Below are positions 37,161-48,830 of a stretch of 64,000 nt of DNA, one piece after another. A program made the translations under genes and the position numbers. This DNA comes from Paragordius varius (taxonomy: Eukaryota > Nematomorpha). The DNA is taken from positions 9,052,001 to 9,116,000 of the forward strand of contig OZ176054.1 of NCBI GenBank assembly GCA_964247055.1, written 5' to 3'. Numbering within the stretch: position 1 is the first letter of the stretch; the number at the start of each line of letters is the position of its first letter. Under the pieces are notes generated by a model. It was not told the origin of the DNA. It did no database searches and saw only the letters and a program-made list of their open reading frames with translations.

Positions 37161-37718
37161 AATTAATGATTCACAAGGTCTCCTTGAACCTTTTAAGTTG
37201 GTCCAACATCAAGCTGGTCCTTGGACATTTCAAGTTGGTCCTTGAACACTTCAAGTTGATCCCTAAATTTTAATTTAGCCATAATTTTTGAATGTATTTT
37301 TTTATATTTTCTAATTTTCTTATTTATTATATATTTATTCATTGAAAATAAAATATTTTATTCAAAAACCACTTTGTTGTTTCAAACTAATTTTTTTCCA
37401 ATTTAACAAATTAAATCTTTTTGATGAAAAAATGTAAATACTAACCAAACTTATATATTTTTTAATTACGTGTAAAAATCTTATTAATAATCAAAATATT
37501 TTCAAGAAATTAGTAAAGATTTAGGGTTTCTCAATGATTAAAAGTTGGATTTATTTTTGTCAAATAATGAAAGATAGGTTAAAAACGAGAAAATAGATGA
37601 ATGATATACGATTTGATTGATAAAAGTTTAAAACAAAAGAAAAAAGCAACTTGTAATGTTCAAGGACCAACTTGCAATGTTCAAGGTCACTCTGGGAGTT
37701 TAAATGGTATAATAAGCT
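37160..37718 (+). mobile_element. Minisatellite-ended inverted-repeat element, family D, copy 1
   Basis: The left part (37186-37260) holds about four diverged units of a 23-24 bp repeat (TTGGTCCTTGAACACTTCAA type). The right part (37655-37705) holds inverted units (TTCAAGGACCAACTTGCAAT) and ends in TTTAAATGGTATAA. The middle includes the conserved block GATGAATGATATACGATTTG. Same design as the copies at 40545-40935, 41330-41805 (inverted) and 55845-56455. Confidence 0.65.
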
Positions 37719-37868
37719 CCCTCTTGGATAATGGATTCAAAGGAGTATGATGATAAGTTTGATTTTATACAAACGGGGGCTCCTCTGGGCTTTATGTTAA
37801 CTGCTTTCACTTAACCAACTTTTTTTGGTCTTTAAAATTAAATACTCATATATATATATATATATATA

Positions 37869-40321
37869 AAGTGACCAGATTTTTTGAAGGAAAAAGCAGG
37901 ACAAATCTGAGAAAGGGGGGCATGGGGGATCCAACCAAAAATTTTTATACAAAAAATTTGTAATATTTATTTATTTTTAACACAAATACATTTTAGATAT
38001 ATATCAATATTTTATTTTTTGGTATATTTTATTTGAGGGAATGCGTTTTAGCTTGTCATCCTTTTTTAAAATATAAGTCCTCTCAAGAATTTGTCAAATT
38101 ATATTTGACAGATTAAATGGCCTTTAAAGTTTCGACATGTAAATTTGATTTTTCCGATGTCCATACCTGATTTACTGAGGAAAAACGCGTTCCCAGTAGC
38201 AGAATTGTTTCCAGTTAAAGATAGTGCAAATTGCATAATTTTTAAAATCTTATTGTATGGAACCTATTTTGTTTTAAAATAATAAATCTTTCTAACCATT
38301 TCTTTTCTAATGTATTTTCTGTTGTCCATAATTTAAGTTTTTCATTATTAATATTTTTTTAACTAATGATACTTCGGAAAAAAGATCATTTTCTGAAGAA
38401 AGATTACTTTTTGGGAATTTTTGGGAGATGCAGATGTAATCAAATGATTTTTGAACATCGCACCAATTAAATTCTGGTTTTAATGTTATCCAATGATCAT
38501 TGGATTGCACCGTCCAGTCTTCCAAATATCTTTACCGTTTGTATAAAACATTTTTATATGGTACAGGAAATCTTGGCGACTTATTAAGCTTTGTTTTTTT
38601 AAATTATTTATAATATTGCGGATGGTTAATGGTATAAAATTATTTTCTAACCGTTCTTGACATTGGAATTATAGGTTACCAACTTCATTGGCTATTTTGA
38701 TTGCCGAAAATTTGTCACCTTCTACCAATTTAATAACATTTTGAAAGAGAGAAGCTTGATTATGTAGGAATAACTATATTTTTGAAGAATCACTTTCAAA
38801 AAACTTTTCGAAAGTTGTAGGACATTTGTCCTGTGATAAAAAATAGGATTTTAACGAATCATACATTTTTAAAATTCTTTCAATAGCTGGCAGAAGAGCT
38901 AACCAACGAGTTTTACAATATCCAAGCATTTTTTGATAATAAACTACTGCATTTTCACAGAATTCCCTTAAGCGTTTCAACGCGTACCGTGTATATATAA
39001 AATAGGACTGTATTTTAACAACTACATTTACCTTATCTAGAGATATCAAATCAGCAGCTGTTTGAATAGCGTTGTGTAATATATGTGCACACCCAGCGCC
39101 AATAATGTTTTGATTGAGATTATCTGCTAATTTTTGAAAAATATTTTTTGTTCCCCTCCTTGCTTTTCCACCGAAATTCGTATTGGTGTTGTCAGCGCAA
39201 TATGCGATGATTTTGTTTTTTAAATTATTTTTTTCTAAAATATTCATTATTGAAGTAAAAATTATGTCGGAATTTTTACCGAGAGAATTAGAACTAAAAT
39301 TTTAATTTTTACTCCGGTTTCTGGATAAAAATATCTTATTAAAGTGGGAAATAATTTTGTTTCCATGTGATTTGATGCAGCATAGCGATATAAAATTAAT
39401 TTTCAGCAAATCTTTTTGTATTTCAGAAAATGCATGTGGCGAAAGGACATTGCATACAATGACTTCAGCCTTTGTACGGGCACATGTAAATTTTTTATTG
39501 CTTATGGTACGAATAACCTGTGAGGTACAATCTATAGATCTAAGGGAATGATTGTGATTAACGGCGTGAAAAGATAAAACGGCTTCGGCTAGTGCCCAAA
39601 TTCTTTTCTTCCTCTCCAAAAGCGGTTTTATAAAAACGCTCATTTTGTAAGATGATTCCGCCATATCTAAACATTTTTCTTTGTTTCTGTGTTTCCATAT
39701 GCTTTGTAATATCGCTTGCCGCCATGTGCTAAGGTGAATTTCCCCTAAAGAACATTTAAGAATTCCTCGTTTTTATAATAAACGGAAATTCCTTCATTAA
39801 TTCATCGTTAAATTTACAACCACTTTTTGTACTCATATTTTTAAACTAATATTAGTCTAAAAAATATTATTTTACCTTGATTTTCTGGAGTAAAAGTATA
39901 AGCTACCGATTTATGGTATTAATTTGTCTTTTTGATGATGTTGGCAGGTAATATAATTAAAATATTGGTATAAAAAATATTTTATCCTTAATTTTTTGGC
40001 GTAAACGTATAAGCTACCGATTTGTGGTATTAATATGTCTTTTTGATAATGTTGGCAGTAAGAGTAGGAAGCTAAGTGTATAATCATATAATATGAATTC
40101 GAAAAAATTAAATGTTTTTAATTTAATAATAAAAATTTTTAATTTAAAATTGATATAGATTTTAAAAATAACTAATGATAAAAAATTTAAACGGGTAAAA
40201 AAATAAATTTTTTTGTATAAAATATTTAAAAAATTTTTATATAATCGTGAAAAAGCGGGACATTTAAAAAACGTAGTGGGACGCGGGACAAAGTGTGAAA
40301 AAGTGGGACGTCTGGTCACCC
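37869..40321 (-). mobile_element. hAT-superfamily DNA transposon, inactive
   Basis: Terminal inverted repeats GTGACCAGATTTTTTGAAGG (left) and, reverse-complemented from the right, GGGTGACCAGACGTCCCACT are typical of this hAT group, and both outer flanks are TATATATA, compatible with an 8-bp target duplication. On the minus strand open pieces at 39302-39664 (AVLSFHAVNHNHSLRSIDCT), 38774-39247 (AYCADNTNTNFGGKARRGT, GCAHILHNAIQTAADLI, GYCKTRWLALLPAIERIL) and 38307-38525 match hAT transposases of the BED-finger type; a BED-like zinc-finger remnant precedes 39664. Stops and frameshifts separate the pieces (at least four), so it is dead but fairly recent. Confidence 0.85.
39868..40063. repeat. Tandem duplication of about 110 bp near the hAT 5' end
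   Basis: Two adjacent similar units share TATAAGCTACCGATTTRTGG and TGATRATGTTGGCAG with about 85-90 percent identity by eye. Subterminal repeats of this kind are often transposase-binding regions in hAT elements; here the role is a guess. Confidence 0.7.
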
Positions 40322-40344
40322 TATATATATACAAAAATCTAACT

Positions 40345-40427
40345 GACAGTGTTACCCTTCATTATGAGTGACTGATGAGTCCACAACAAGGACGAAACGC
40401 GTCTCACAGACCGTGGTAAACACTGTC
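40345..40427 (+). ncRNA. Type I hammerhead ribozyme, core intact
   Basis: The catalytic core is complete: CTGATGA at 40372-40378, stem II GTCC/GGAC (40379-40382 and 40390-40393) with loop ACAACAA, GAAA at 40394-40397, stem III formed by the self-complementary ACGCGT (40397-40402), and the GUC cleavage triplet ending at C40403. Stem I pairs GTGA (40368-40371) with TCAC (40404-40407); after an internal loop GACAGTGTTACC (40345-40356) pairs with GGTAAACACTGTC (40415-40427) with one bulged A. The stem II sequence and the minimal stem III match the hammerheads known from Schistosoma satellites and from Penelope-like elements and retrozymes, where the short stem III favours cleavage as a dimer. The predicted scissile bond is 40403/40404. 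It lies 24 bases beyond the hAT end and just before a family D element. Confidence 0.92.
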
Positions 40428-40560
40428 CTCAAATTATTTGTCATAAAGCCACCTATTGCTTGATAGGAAGTGCTATTACTTCTAATTCCGATGGTAGGCT
40501 AAGAAAATAATCTCCGTGACCTGTTTTATATTTAATATAAAGATGGCGGTTCTAATATAA
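40428..40560 (+). repeat. Conserved 3' flank of the hammerhead unit
   Basis: This 130-bp stretch is the partner of 37031-37155: both contain CACCTATTG.TTGATAG.AAG, AATTCCGATGGTA and TTTTATATTTAATATAAAGA. Together with the ribozyme it forms a repeated unit. No open frame. It may be part of a retrozyme monomer or of the terminal repeat of a Penelope-like element. Confidence 0.6.
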
Positions 40561-40935
40561 AAATGGCTTATTTTATGCAAAAATTTATTATATATTCATT
40601 CATCTAAAAATAAAATTTTTCCAAAAACCACTTTTTTATTTCAAATTAAATTTTTCCAATTCAACAAATTTATTAATTTATAAATGTTTTTAATGGAATT
40701 CCTAATTAATAACCCAGAAAACCTATATATTTTTCATTTAAGTGTTAAAATCTTATAGATAAATAATTTTTAATAAATTAATAAAATACCCTTTCTAAAC
40801 GATTAAAATGAAAACTTGTTGAATGTAGAAAATAGGTTAAAAATGATAAAATGAATGATATACGATTTGATTGAAAGTTAAAAAGAAAACAAAAAGGTTA
40901 AAGGCAACTTGATGTGCAAATGGTATATTTATTAA
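40545..40935 (+). mobile_element. Family D element, copy 2, minisatellite mostly lost
   Basis: The interior matches copy 1 (CAAAAACCACTTTTTTATTT, GAATGATATACGATTTGATT) and the end reads AACTTGATGTGCAAATGGTA, equal to the right end of copy 3 at 56430-56450. Only a trace of the minisatellite remains. It follows the hammerhead unit directly. Confidence 0.6.
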
Positions 40936-41329
40936 ACACCATTTTTGTTTTTTTTATAATTAATCTCCAACTGCCACCATGTCCGCTTATAGTTAACAAA
41001 CATCATCGGCGCTTAACTTTTATATTTATTTGATCGATATGTATTATTGGGAAATTCCGTAATTTATACGATATTACGCATAGAATTTTATATATTTATT
41101 AATATATGATTAATATATAAACGTTTTGCACTATAACTAAAAAAGTTAAAAATACTGATGATCTGCCGTTTTTTATATTTTGCATTTGATCCCAGAATTT
41201 GTGAATTCTGTAGGCCATCGACTCTACCTATATAATTAAGAAACCAACACGTACAAGAGGAAGTCTCGAATTTTACACACTATTATCATATATCATGAAT
41301 ATTACAATTTGTGTTCTTAAACACGTATT

Positions 41330-41805
41330 CTCAAAAACACTTCAAGAACATTTCGAGTTCGTCCCTGTAGATTTTCTTTTTACTCGTAACTTCAAACTAA
41401 ATATCATTCATCTATCCTATATTTTCAAATAATTATCTGCCTATTTTCATTTAGAAACAGTTTTTTATATTTATTTTTAAAAATTATTTAAATTAAAAGG
41501 TTTAATCGCGTATCAAAAATATATATGTTGTTTGCATTTTTTTGTCCATAACATTGATAAGTTAACAAGATTTTTGAATCGGAAAAAATTAGTCCAAAAC
41601 AAAAAAAGTTGTTTAATGGAAAAATGTTAATTAAGTGAAAAATATAATAATATAGATGTTAATAAAAAATAATAAAATAGATAAATACATGCAATTATGG
41701 TCATACGCAATAATTAAGGACCAGCTTGAAATGTTTAATGACCATGAAGTGTTAAAAAACACCGAGTGTTAAAGGACACTCTTGAAGTCAAATGGTGTGT
41801 TGTTC
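41330..41805 (-). mobile_element. Family D element, copy 4, inverted and diverged
   Basis: Minisatellite-like units flank it (CACTTCAAGAACATTTCGAG at the left, AAGGACACTCTTGAAGTCAAATGGT at the right in shortened form), and AAATATCATTCATCTATCCT inside is the reverse complement of the conserved GATGAATGATAT block. It ends about 85 bases from the COG6 stop codon. Confidence 0.5.
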
Positions 41806-41864
41806 AAATCGTCTCTAAAAGAGTATTTTAGAAAATTACATAAATATGAATAATATTTATCCAA

Positions 41865-41870
41865 TTTATT
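41865..41870 (-). promoter_or_regulatory. COG6: COG6 poly(A) signal
   Basis: AATAAA on the minus strand 22 bases after the COG6 stop; the closest canonical signal to the end of the gene. Confidence 0.5.
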
Positions 41871-41891
41871 TTTATAATAACAAAATATCAA

Positions 41892-42241
41892 TTATATAAA
41901 TAAAAGTTGCATAATTTGTTCTGGTGTCTTCAGAAATATGTTGGACGCTAGGAGTGAATGATTAATTTTTTCAATGTACTGAAATAATTGCTTGTTCTTT
42001 TCGTCTCCATCATTTTCCATATTTGGTAAGGTCAAAATTGTGTAAATGATTTCGTAATTTTTTGTAATCAAATTTTGACCATTGGTTAGAATAATATCTC
42101 TATTAAAATAGAATATTTCTTAAGATAGGTTTTAGAAATGTAAAGAAATTACACATGTCATTGATCAAAAATAAAAAAATAAATTAAAAATTTATTTAAA
42201 AATTAGGAACTAATAAATATTTTAATCCCTATCAATATAAA

Positions 42242-42279
<38 letters not shown>

Positions 42280-45200
42280 AAGATTTGTATTATTTTATAT
42301 GGCTACGCTTATCTTTAAAAAATAATTAATTTTGATTTATAATTTTAAATAATATTATATATGTATAGCATTTAAATTTGTTATATATGCGATAACAAAT
42401 TCGGGAGTTTTAACATTACAAGACAATCAAAAAAATTTTACCGGACAAAGATTATTATAGTAATAAAATAAACATACCTTATATTTATATCGTGCAATGA
42501 CGCAATTTCCTTCAAAATATATAAATCAGGGGCCGATAAGTATTGATCAAAAAGCAAAAAACTAGAGACATTATAATTGACTAAATCAGGCACGTCTATA
42601 TTAGCTGTTACGTTTGTTGACGCTTCACCTTGGGTTTCTTGATGATCATTTTTATATAATTGATTTAAAGTCGCAAGTATGATGGTTAATCCAGTTTTTG
42701 CAAATACATGTTCATATTGTGCATATGATAGATAATCAATGCACTCTGAATACTTGATCTAATTTGGGTAAAATAATTATGGGTGTATTAAGTCATCGAT
42801 TATGCTGTTTCGTAAAAGTAATTATTCAAAAGCGATATTTAAATTATTTAAAAAATTATAGGTGAAATGTGGTCCAAAATATTTTTTTAATCAGACGATT
42901 AAACAATTAATTCTGTTTCAATAAAAAACAAATTTTTTGCTTTATGTTATAAAAAATATTTGAAGAATGTTAACAGAGAAAAAATTCATTGTTCACGTTA
43001 ATAATTACTTTAATTTTCAAATCATCGAGTGTCTTATGAATGTAAGTGTTTAAGGCATTTTCCATTAATAGGAGTTCATTAAATTCCGAAGTAACGTAAT
43101 AATATGAATTAAGTGTATTCGCAGCTTTCTTAACATTTAACTTAATTGATGTTTCATCCCCACATATATATCGCACGAGTGTTGGCGTAAGCATTTCCAT
43201 TATCTTAAACGGTCAAATAGTTAAAATTATTTTAAAAATATGCTATATATTAACAAAGATATAATGATCATTTAGGTATGATGATTAAATAAGAAAATAA
43301 CAATTGAGATCCTATAAAAAATTAGTCAAATAATTATAAATTTTGATACATAAATATAAAACTGCGTTACGATTTAGCCTTTTAGGAAATTTTACATAGA
43401 AAAATATAACTTAATGGACTATAAATAAAAATGTTTGATTAAAATTCTTCGAAATAAGATTTTCAATAACAATATAAAACACCATTCATAATATATTAAT
43501 CATTTTTGCAATTAAACTATACTACACACAAAATATATGGAGAAAAAGTTAATAAAATAACCCTACCTCTATAAAATCATTATTCTTGTTTAATTCAAAT
43601 TCGTTCGTAGTATCAACACTTAATTGTAAAGGCAAAAGAGAATTTTTTGCGGCTTCAAAAATCCCTTTCAATAGCGCTGTAATTTCAAACAGTCCTTTGT
43701 TGTGTGCGTCCGATTTCAAAGTATGGACAAATTCCTCAGTCTAATGAAAGTTTAATTATATTATAATAATTATATTTAAGATTAAAATTATAAAGACATA
43801 ATATATAATTGATAAACTAATGCTTCACAGAAATCCATATTTACAAAAAGGTTTTACATATACTATTTATACCTCAAATTCACCCTTAACCATAAATTCA
43901 ACATTAAAAAAATATGTGTTTTTGGGTAAACATATTATTGTGATGAAATATTTGTGAGATAGTTCTTCATTTTTATTGTATTTATATAAATTCTAAACAA
44001 AATTTGGTTTTTTTTCATATAGTTATTATTTGATTTTCAAAACAAAACTTATTTTCTAGGTGAATTCGAAACAAGAGTTTTGTGATGTAAAGTGTAAAAA
44101 AAATATTTTCGGTTCGAAATTAAAACATATTAAACAAATCTCTTATTTATTTAACTATTTGGGTTCTACTCAATATATAAACATACATCTACATAAAACA
44201 AAAAGTACCAAGATGTTATCATTAGATGACTGAGCGAAAATACATGCTTCAGACTGCTTAACAAAATATTTGAGCAAAGATTTAAGTTTTGCCATGCAAA
44301 ATTTAATCAAATCCGTCAAAGTGGAATTAAATTGGATCCAGTTTGGATTTACATGAAACATAGGCGGCTGATCACTATTTATATCGTCGCTATTGCTAGA
44401 TATTTTTGCGCAGATATGAGGGGAAAACACATGATGAACGTAAAATTTTAACAAATTCAATAATTTATAGAGGATAATGAGATCTGATTCACCAGCAATG
44501 ATTTGTTCGATCCGCACCTATATAATATTATATTATTGAAAAAGCGTAAATGGTATGTAAAATGAACATCTACGATATATATGTTCAAAATTAACTGTTT
44601 AAACGATGATATATATAGCATATTATAAAATACTTTATCTACATATAAAATTAAGTTCAAAATGTGTAAAAGTTATTTAACATTTGGATATATTTAAAAA
44701 AACATTATCAAAATAATAATATATTTTTATAAATTTAGAAAATATTTTTGCATACTTTCAGATTTGGACAAATTCCCTCAACAATATTTCCCAAATAATT
44801 GGATATGGTATCTTTATAATCGTCTAAAATAATAATTGACGGAATTAGATTATTTTGATAAAAATATGACAATATAAAAATTTTGAAAAAATTTCATCCA
44901 AAATTTTAAATTACAACAAATTTTTGTAATATTTGAAAACTTTGAAGTTTATTACAAAGATATCGTAACAAAATTCTTTTTCAAGTTTATAAAAATGATA
45001 GTAATCGTATATTTTAGCTAACATTGCTTATTTTAAAATAAAATTTATTATGGTTTGATTTTTTGATTTTAATTTTTTTAAAAAGATACTAATATACTCA
45101 ACAATTGTTACCATTGGTGGTATTATAATTAATTTCGCCAATATAAATTTATACAAATTTAGGCCCGCTTATAAAAGTAATATGTTATTATAGAATTTCT

Positions 45201-47257
45201 AATAATGATAAGCACAAGATATATTATATCCATTAAAGAGATTGACAAAATTGACGTATAGAAATATATTAATGCATATAAACATTCCAAATAGTAGTAT
45301 AGAAGGCATGTAGAAATGGTATATAAAATTACTGTATTATTTGATTTATGAAAAAATTATACCCTTTAATCCCTGTAAAAATAATGTTAAAATTTCTTGC
45401 TCAACCAGAGATTGGGCGTGGACCCAGGCCCAAATGTCTCCCGAATATCTAATGGGATCATGGACATGTAATTCAATTGGTTTTGGTACACCATGAGGAC
45501 CTTTTATTTTACAGCAAAAAATGGTATCAAAAAAATATCATAAAAATAAAAAAATGATATAGTTTTTTTAATTACAAAGGAGGTGTATAGCATAAATTTT
45601 TACACAATACATTATGGCTATTGTTTTATTTATTAGGGTAAAACGTACTTTTTCTCTTTTAATTTTAGTTAACACTGTAAAATTATTATACACTTTGTAA
45701 AATATTTAACTGTTAAATCTTTATTGGTAATACTCGCTTTTTCACCGCATATTTTATAAAAATTAAAACGTAATTCTTGGTTGGAATATGCACAAAAAAA
45801 TATTTAATATCTAAATTTCATGATTCATAAGTTTCAACATACATTATACATACCATATATATAGTTTAATATTTGAAAATGGGATACAGATAATTATAAA
45901 ACTCATTAAATAAATTTATTAATAAATTTGAAAATTCCTTATATACCTCCTTGCGTAAGCGCCTTAATAAAATTTGATGAAAAATTAGATTTTCTAATCG
46001 TTATATAATCGTTCTCGATTATTTCCATATATTTCTTATAATAATCGGCATTTGTTTTGGAATGTTCTTTAATATATTGTAAAGCATTCGTGACAATGGG
46101 ATCTGAAACGGCCATTTCCATGGAAAAATTTCGTAATTCATCTAAATAATTATACTCTTTTATGCAGTAATAATAATAAATTTGTATGTTATTGATATCA
46201 TGATAAATTCAATTTGTATTTGATGGAATTAGAATTTTTAATTGCTATCTATATATATGTATATATACAGTATGCATTTTAATAGTTGCTTATTTCACAC
46301 TATAGTTGGGCAATTTGCAACACAGTTATGTATGGAAAAAGGGAACATATTTAATAAACAAATTTTTGCTTTCTTTTTCCATGCATTACTGTGTTGCAAA
46401 TATACATAGTTTATTTTAGTTACATTATAAAAATCATTGAATATTCATAATCTTAAAGAGTAATATTATAAATATACTTTTAAGCCATTTTAATAACTTT
46501 TCATAAGCCAGCCTGGTCCAAAGTACAATCGATTGAAATAACTGGGTATCATTTAATAAATTTTCTAGGTTGGATAGATCAACTTTCTGCCCAAAATTTA
46601 TATTCTCGTCATTTTTCAAAAGGTCAGAAAACGTTAACGCGTCAGCTGCAGTTAATTTTTTCAATTTGTCAAGCAATACAAAAAAGCTCTAGATTATTAT
46701 AGATTTATATATGATTACCTCATTTATTAAAATTGAAGAATCGGTAATTAAATGCTTATCATTTTCGGTAATTAAATAGGTATTAGTTAGTATATTAATT
46801 GCATTTCGTTTATTAATTAATTCCTCTCTTAATATAATATATAATATTGAACTTTTCTTTGAGCATTGAATGGACATGTTTTAGCGACTCATATTCCATT
46901 TGGTTATTCTAAGATAAAAAAAATTAGACTAACTTTCATGAAGCTTTGAAAATTTAATACAGCGTTTAATAATGACTCAAATTTTTCGTTAAAGGAATTT
47001 ATATTCTAAACAAATGTATAATTAAATACCGCCTGAATATCAAAAATTATGTCTAACTCTTTATTCATACATTTAACCCGTAATTCCTCAATCTGTCTGT
47101 CTATATCATCGTCAACATTTATGGAAGCCGTTTCAAAAGTTTGAAAAACTTTAACTAAGTCCTAAAATTAAATAATTGAATTAACCTCATTAAGCGATAT
47201 TTTAAGTACATTTTGCGCTTGTTTAATGATAGGATTTTCATAATCTGCAATATCCAT
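41892..47257 (-). CDS. COG6: Conserved oligomeric Golgi complex subunit 6 (COG6)
   Basis: Exons: 47186-47257, 47030-47161, 46934-47005, 46889-46908, 46719-46851, 46478-46688, 45947-46141, 45363-45500, 44756-44823, 44209-44517, 43567-43740, 43009-43203, 42478-42758, 41892-42099; 735 residues (human 657). Marker segments are FIKALTQGG/PHGVPKPIELHVHDPIRYSGDIWAWVHAQ split across an intron, NIVEGICPNLK/VRIEQIIAGESDLIILYKLLNLLKFY, and LLFDQYLSAPDLYILKEI, which align with human COG6 ([59 protein letters not shown]). COG6 is a lobe B subunit of the tethering complex for retrograde vesicles inside the Golgi. Five introns are 24-37 nt, all in the 5' part. The exon 4 (20 nt)/5 junction is the least certain. 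A family B repeat lies 260 bp upstream of the ATG. Confidence 0.92.
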
Positions 47258-47518
47258 TGTGGTTATAAGCACAATAAACCCTAAAATGAATAAGCTAGAG
47301 TTTTAGACACATAAAATAGGTTTTTTAACCATATGATAACATGCAATTATAGTATAACAGGCGATAACTCAGGTTTTATTATATTTTTGAACGTGCAATT
47401 GCACGCTAAACGGGGTGTAATATCGTGAAAAATTAAATCAAAAATGATGTATCTATTTTGTGGGCCTTTAAATCATAATATTATTTTTTCGCAATCGCTC
47501 TCGAAAAAAGGCTCACTA

Positions 47519-48626
47519 ATAACACTGCTCAACAAGGTTTTGCACCACCCCAATGTTTTTGCATTTTCTGATGCCTAATGGCATGGAAAGGCCAAAACAA
47601 AAAAGAAAATTGAGGCCACCAATAGGATTTTTCCAAAATTTAATTTTTAAATTTGTATTTAATTCAAAAATAACAATCATTTCTCGTGTACATATGTTAA
47701 AATATTCAAACAAGCAAGTCGATACAAGTAATATTCCATGCATGGATAACAAATTCTCAAAGTATTAAAAATCTAAAAGGGGCTTATGTATAGTGTGATA
47801 GATATGGGCGGCTGCACAAGCTCTGCATATCCCCCAAGCGATCCTATAATTATGCCAGATATGGCAAAGATAACAATAAGTAATCGTAAAGTCCGATAAG
47901 AGAGACCAAGCAAAATCGTGGCAAATTGACATGTCAAATTAACCAATTTACAGAATAAAGTTAGATAAATTCTACAATTAAATTGAATATAAATTAGGTA
48001 AATACAAATGGTCCAACCCCATAACAGTAAATTTTACTAAAAGTGGCTACACAACATCCATCTGAAATTCAAAATACAAAACAACCAATAATTTTAAAAA
48101 AATAAGGTATATCCACTAGGTATAAATAAAGGATTTTTTATAAGAACCAACTCAAGAGAAAAAGTCTAATAAGTACTCGAAAGAACGAAATCTAACAAAA
48201 AAATATAGCCTATCGAAAGCCGAAGGTTTAAGCCATAGAATGCCTTTTTTAGTATTTTTTTAAAAAAAATTTATATGTGTTAAAAATTTACTTGAAAAAA
48301 AAGACTAAATTTTCACGTTTAAGTCCGTACTATTTTTTTCTCTCTGATATTTAAATGACATATTTATATTCAAAAGATAGAGTTTAAAACGCTTTATTAA
48401 ATGATATTAATTTTATAATATAATAACATTTTATTATAAAGTTATATTTAATTTTCTCTCGATTTTCTCTTGTTTTTGAAAAATTGAAAAACCTATAAAA
48501 TTTCAAAATTCTGATTGGCGGGATCAAAATTTTTTTCAAATTCGGTTTTAAAACACTGAAATTAGTCATAATTTAAAAAGTTTGAGTGGTGGTGCTTAAT
48601 AATGTCCAAATTTGTCGACTAGTGTA
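47519..48626 (-). mobile_element. Dispersed repeat, family B, copy 2 upstream of COG6
   Basis: An inverted relative of 29249-30707: starts AACACTGCTCAACAAGGTTT and ends AAATTTGTCGACTAGTGT. Inner blocks agree (CATGCCATTAGG region, TCCTTTATACCTGG-like region, CTTTTGAATATAAATATGTC). It is about 350 bp shorter than copy 1, so one of the two carries an indel. It occupies what should be the COG6 promoter-proximal region. Confidence 0.7.
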
Positions 48627-48779
48627 ATTAAACACATTCATTTCAGACTTTCAATTCTGATTGTGGTCATTGGTGACCCCAGGATTGTTTAAAACCAATT
48701 ATTTAAAATATTAAATATCTGCAATATTTTGCACTTACACTGCGTTCAAAATTGGGGGGGAGGGTAAAAATATAACCTC

Positions 48780-48781
<2 letters not shown>

Positions 48782-48828
<47 letters not shown>
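48782..48828. repeat. (AT)n microsatellite
   Basis: A run of about 23 TA dinucleotides directly adjoining the left end of a family A MITE; the other family A copies also adjoin TA runs, so the family probably targets them. Confidence 0.9.
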
Positions 48829-48830
<2 letters not shown>

